From JAJDXW01 sp965214795 (GTDB lineage: Bacteria; Pseudomonadota; Gammaproteobacteria; HK1), in NCBI GenBank assembly GCA_965214795.1, contig OZ243976.1:4216001-4280000 (forward strand): a stretch of 64,000 nucleotides of DNA. Direction: 5' to 3'. Shown in pieces: positions 61,515 through 64,000 of this stretch. A program made the position numbers and the translations under genes. Each line of letters begins with the position of its first letter. The first letter of the stretch is position 1. Under the pieces are notes generated by a model that saw nothing but the letters and a program-made list of their open reading frames with translations, made no database searches and was not told where the DNA came from.

Positions 61515-61526
61515 GGGAGAGGCCGG

Positions 61527-62750
61527 TTGGAAGCGAAATGGGAATCGGAGCGCGTGCGCGAGCTCGTGCCCTCCGCGACGATCGACCTCGGTGACCGCAT
61601 CAAGCGCCTGCGAGCGTCGGGGCACGACGTGCTCAACCTCATCTCCGGCGCCCCCGAGTTCGACACCCCGCCCGAGATCAAGCGCGAGGCGCATGCCGCC
61701 ATCGACGAAGACCACCGGTACATGACCTACAGCCTGAGCGCCGGGCTGGAAGACCTGCGCCGGGTGATTGCGGACAAGCTCCGGGGCGAGAACGGGATCG
61801 ATGCCGATCCGGACCGGATCATCATCACCGTCGGCGTCAAGGAGGGCATCGCGCTCGCTACCTGGGCCTGCCTCGATCCGGGCGACGAGGTGCTGCTGCT
61901 CACCCCGGGGTGGGTGACCTACGACGCGCTCGTCCGGCTCGCGGGGGCGGAGCCGGTCAGCGTGCCGCTCCGCACGGAGTCGGGCCGGATGCTGACCGGC
62001 GCCGACCTCGCGGCGCGGATCTCCGCGCGGACGCGAGCAATCCTCGTCAACACGCCCCACAATCCCACCGGCCGCGTGCTCGGGCCGGCCGAGCTCGAGG
62101 CAATCGCCGAAGCGGCCCGGCGCCACGATCTCCTCGTGCTCGCGGACGAGACTCTCGAGTACCTCGTCTATACGAACGCACGGCACCGCAGCATCGCGGC
62201 CCTCCCCGGCATGGCCGAGCGCACGCTGACGTTCAACGGCTTCTCCAAGGCGTTCTCGATGGCCGGCTGGCGGGTCGGCTACGTGCACGGAGCCCCGCCC
62301 CTGGTCGCGAACATGCTGAAGGTGCACCAGCACCTCGTGACCTGCGCCAACGTGGTGGCCCAGAAGGCGGCGGCGGCGGCGCTCGGCGCCTCGGAGAGCG
62401 GGCGGGCCGGGATCCGGTCCGGGCTCGCGGACCGGCGCCTGTTGCTGGCCCGCGCCCTCGACGCCATTCCCGGGATCCGCTGCCCCGTGCCGGAGGCAGG
62501 GCTCTTCTGCTTCCCCGACATCGCGGGGACCGGGATGGACGACCATGAGTTCGCCGACTTCTGCCTCGACGAAGCGCGGGTGGCGATCCTGCCGGGTTCG
62601 GCGTTCGGCCTCGGCGGCGAGGGACACGTCCGCATCGCGTTCGGGCGGCGGTCGGCGGAGGCGCTCGCCGCCGGCGTCGAGCGGGTCCGCGCCGCCCTGA
62701 CCGACCGGGCGCGGATGGCGGCCGAGGAAGATCCGCGTGCGGCCCGCTGA
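61527..62750 (+). CDS. Class I/II PLP aminotransferase (aspartate/aromatic type), 407 aa
   Basis: Aminotransferase with LISGAPEFDTPPEIKREAHA, YMTYSLSAGLEDLRRVIADK, ITVGVKEGIALATWACLDPG, NTPHNPTGRVLGPAELEAIA, VLADETLEYLVYTNARH and the Schiff-base lysine in FNGFSKAFSMAGWRVGYVHG. TTG start with GGGAGAGG upstream, 12 bp after the SDR. It likely transaminates an amino acid released by the hydantoinase that follows. Confidence 0.93.
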   Translation: MEAKWESERVRELVPSATIDLGDRIKRLRASGHDVLNLISGAPEFDTPPEIKREAHAAIDEDHRYMTYSLSAGLEDLRRVIADKLRGENGIDADPDRIIITVGVKEGIALATWACLDPGDEVLLLTPGWVTYDALVRLAGAEPVSVPLRTESGRMLTGADLAARISARTRAILVNTPHNPTGRVLGPAELEAIAEAARRHDLLVLADETLEYLVYTNARHRSIAALPGMAERTLTFNGFSKAFSMAGWRVGYVHGAPPLVANMLKVHQHLVTCANVVAQKAAAAALGASESGRAGIRSGLADRRLLLARALDAIPGIRCPVPEAGLFCFPDIAGTGMDDHEFADFCLDEARVAILPGSAFGLGGEGHVRIAFGRRSAEALAAGVERVRAALTDRARMAAEEDPRAAR

Positions 62751-62777
62751 ACCGCCGGCGGCCGAACGCGCCGCGCG

Positions 62778-64000
62778 GTGACACCAGCCCGAGAAATCCC
62801 CCCGGAACCGGGGCGAACCCTGGTCGCGGGGGCGGACATCGGTGGGACCTTCACGGACATCTGCCTTCTCGATCCGAAGACCGGGCGCTCCGCCACCCGC
62901 AAGGTGCTCACCACCCACCGCGACCCCGGCGAGGCGGTGCTCGCGGGGCTCGCCGGCGCGCTCGCCGAAGAAGGGCTCACGCCCGCCGGCGTCGCGATCG
63001 TCGTTCACGCGACCACCCTCGCCACCAACGCCCTCATCGAGCGCACCGGCGCCCGCACCGGGATGCTGACGACCCGTGGATTCCGCGACGTCATCGAGAT
63101 CGGCTACGAACAGCTCTACGACCTCTACGATCTGCATCTCGACCTCCCCGCTCCCCTCGTCCCGCGGGCCCTCCGGCGGCCGGTCGCGGAGCGCACTACC
63201 GGCGACGGCGAACGGCTCCAGGCGCTCGACGGCGCGAGCGCCGATGCGGCCATCCGATTCCTCGTGGAGCGCGGCGTCGAATCGGTCGCGGTCTGCTTCC
63301 TCCACGCATACGCCAACCCGGAGAACGAGCGGGCCGCCGCGGCTCGGGTCCGCGCCCTCGCCCCGAACCTCCCCGTGTCGACCTCGTCCGAGGTCCTTCC
63401 CGAGCTCGGGGAGCTGCCCCGCTTCTCGACCACCGTCGCGAACGCCTACGTGCAGCCGCTCGTCTCGCACTACCTCGTGGGGCTCACCGAACGCCTGCGG
63501 GAGACCGGGCACCGCGGCGCCTTCACCGTCGTCAACTCCCGGGGAGGAACGATGAGCCCCGAGACGGCGGCGCGGTTCCCGATCCGGATGCTCGAGTCGG
63601 GTCCCGCGGCGGGCGCTCACGCGGCCTCCGTACTCGCCCGGCGCCTGCGCCTGCGGAACCTTCTCTCGTTCGACATGGGCGGCACCTCGGCCAAGATCTG
63701 CCTCGTCCGCAACCATGTTCCCCAGGTGACGGTGGAGTTCGAGGCCGCGCGCATCGCCCGCTTCAAGCGCAAGAGCGGCCTGCCGGTGCGGACCCCGGTG
63801 GTCGATCTCATCGAGATCGGAGCCGGCGGGGGAAGCATCGCCCGGGTGGACGATCTCGGGCTTCCCGCGGTGGGACCGAAGAGCGCGGGCTCCGAGCCGG
63901 GACCGGCGTGCTACGGACGGGGCGGCCGCGAGCCGACGGTGACGGACGCCGATACCGTGCTCGGCTACCTCAATCCGGCCTACTTCCTCGGGGGACGGTT
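62778..64000 (+). CDS. Hydantoinase A family protein, N-terminal part
   Basis: It starts at GTG 62778 and runs off the right edge; about 407 residues are visible. VAGADIGGTFTDICLLDPKT, VVHATTLATNALIERTGART, IEIGYEQLYDLYDLHLDLPA, LLSFDMGGTSAKICLVRNHV, EIGAGGGSIARVDDLGLPAV and GPACYGRGGREPTVTDADTV are all HyuA landmarks. A hyuB partner is expected beyond the window. It is more like the fused enzyme at 1018 than like the solo hyuA at 13321 in the EIGAGGGSIARVD region. Confidence 0.92.
   Translation, partial: MTPAREIPPEPGRTLVAGADIGGTFTDICLLDPKTGRSATRKVLTTHRDPGEAVLAGLAGALAEEGLTPAGVAIVVHATTLATNALIERTGARTGMLTTRGFRDVIEIGYEQLYDLYDLHLDLPAPLVPRALRRPVAERTTGDGERLQALDGASADAAIRFLVERGVESVAVCFLHAYANPENERAAAARVRALAPNLPVSTSSEVLPELGELPRFSTTVANAYVQPLVSHYLVGLTERLRETGHRGAFTVVNSRGGTMSPETAARFPIRMLESGPAAGAHAASVLARRLRLRNLLSFDMGGTSAKICLVRNHVPQVTVEFEAARIARFKRKSGLPVRTPVVDLIEIGAGGGSIARVDDLGLPAVGPKSAGSEPGPACYGRGGREPTVTDADTVLGYLNPAYFLGGR

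Noticed and set aside
61503..63716. 737-codon minus-strand frame over the aminotransferase and last hyuA
   Set aside because: It mirrors the codon bias of the plus-strand genes and shows no family motif.
1..64000. tRNA, rRNA, riboswitch and integrase attachment sites
   Set aside because: I scanned for conserved tRNA arms, rRNA blocks and integrase genes and saw none; no riboswitch-like leader was convincing.

Overview
This is a very G+C-rich bacterial segment with the gene style of a proteobacterium, perhaps an alphaproteobacterium. It carries many ABC importers, FCD-type GntR regulators and paralogous hydantoinase/oxoprolinase genes. There is no rRNA, tRNA or core housekeeping gene, so the taxon is an inference. 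Codon use and tight spacing point to a free-living or host-associated heterotroph that scavenges amino-acid derivatives, cyclic amides and peptides. The stretches around 28-31 kb and 33.7-43 kb look less G+C-rich than the rest and may have a different history.

Layout. 1-10 kb (minus strand): GntR regulator, HyuB, a class III aminotransferase, a remnant of an IS256-type transposase, a fused HyuA-HyuB (5-oxoprolinase size) and the start of a peptide-type substrate-binding protein. 10-13 kb: a double AAA+ ATPase between copies of a dispersed repeat, plus a MITE with 9-bp target duplications. 13-23 kb (plus): solo HyuA, second GntR regulator, TauA-like binding protein, fused 2-oxoacid dehydrogenase E1 (alpha+beta), fused ABC ATPase-permease, free-standing lipoyl-domain protein and an SDR. 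23-28 kb: a scrambled zone with a DNA methyltransferase, a frameshifted companion, a chimeric IS3 scrap, a second lipoyl gene, and a second SDR broken by two toxin-antitoxin modules. 28-33.7 kb: a CUT2-type sugar ABC system and a phytanoyl-CoA dioxygenase-like gene cut by a complete IS3-family element. 33.8-43 kb (minus): one operon-like set (M19 dipeptidase homologue, binding protein, DppB, DppC, MmgE/PrpD, ComA-like protein, DppD, DppF). 43-52 kb (minus): PhyH-type dioxygenase, GMC oxidoreductase, class III aminotransferase, HyuA, HyuB. 52.5-64 kb (plus): SDR, aldehyde dehydrogenase, complete Liv-type importer, SDR, class I aminotransferase and the start of another HyuA.

How the genes may work together. 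The window reads as a series of catabolic modules, each pairing an importer with ring-amide hydrolases (HyuA/HyuB) and enzymes that oxidise or transaminate the products. A shared TTGTTGACA-like box of the type bound by FCD-GntR regulators lies at four module boundaries and suggests common control. Substrates cannot be read from sequence. Several small mobile or palindromic repeat families have invaded the spaces between modules.
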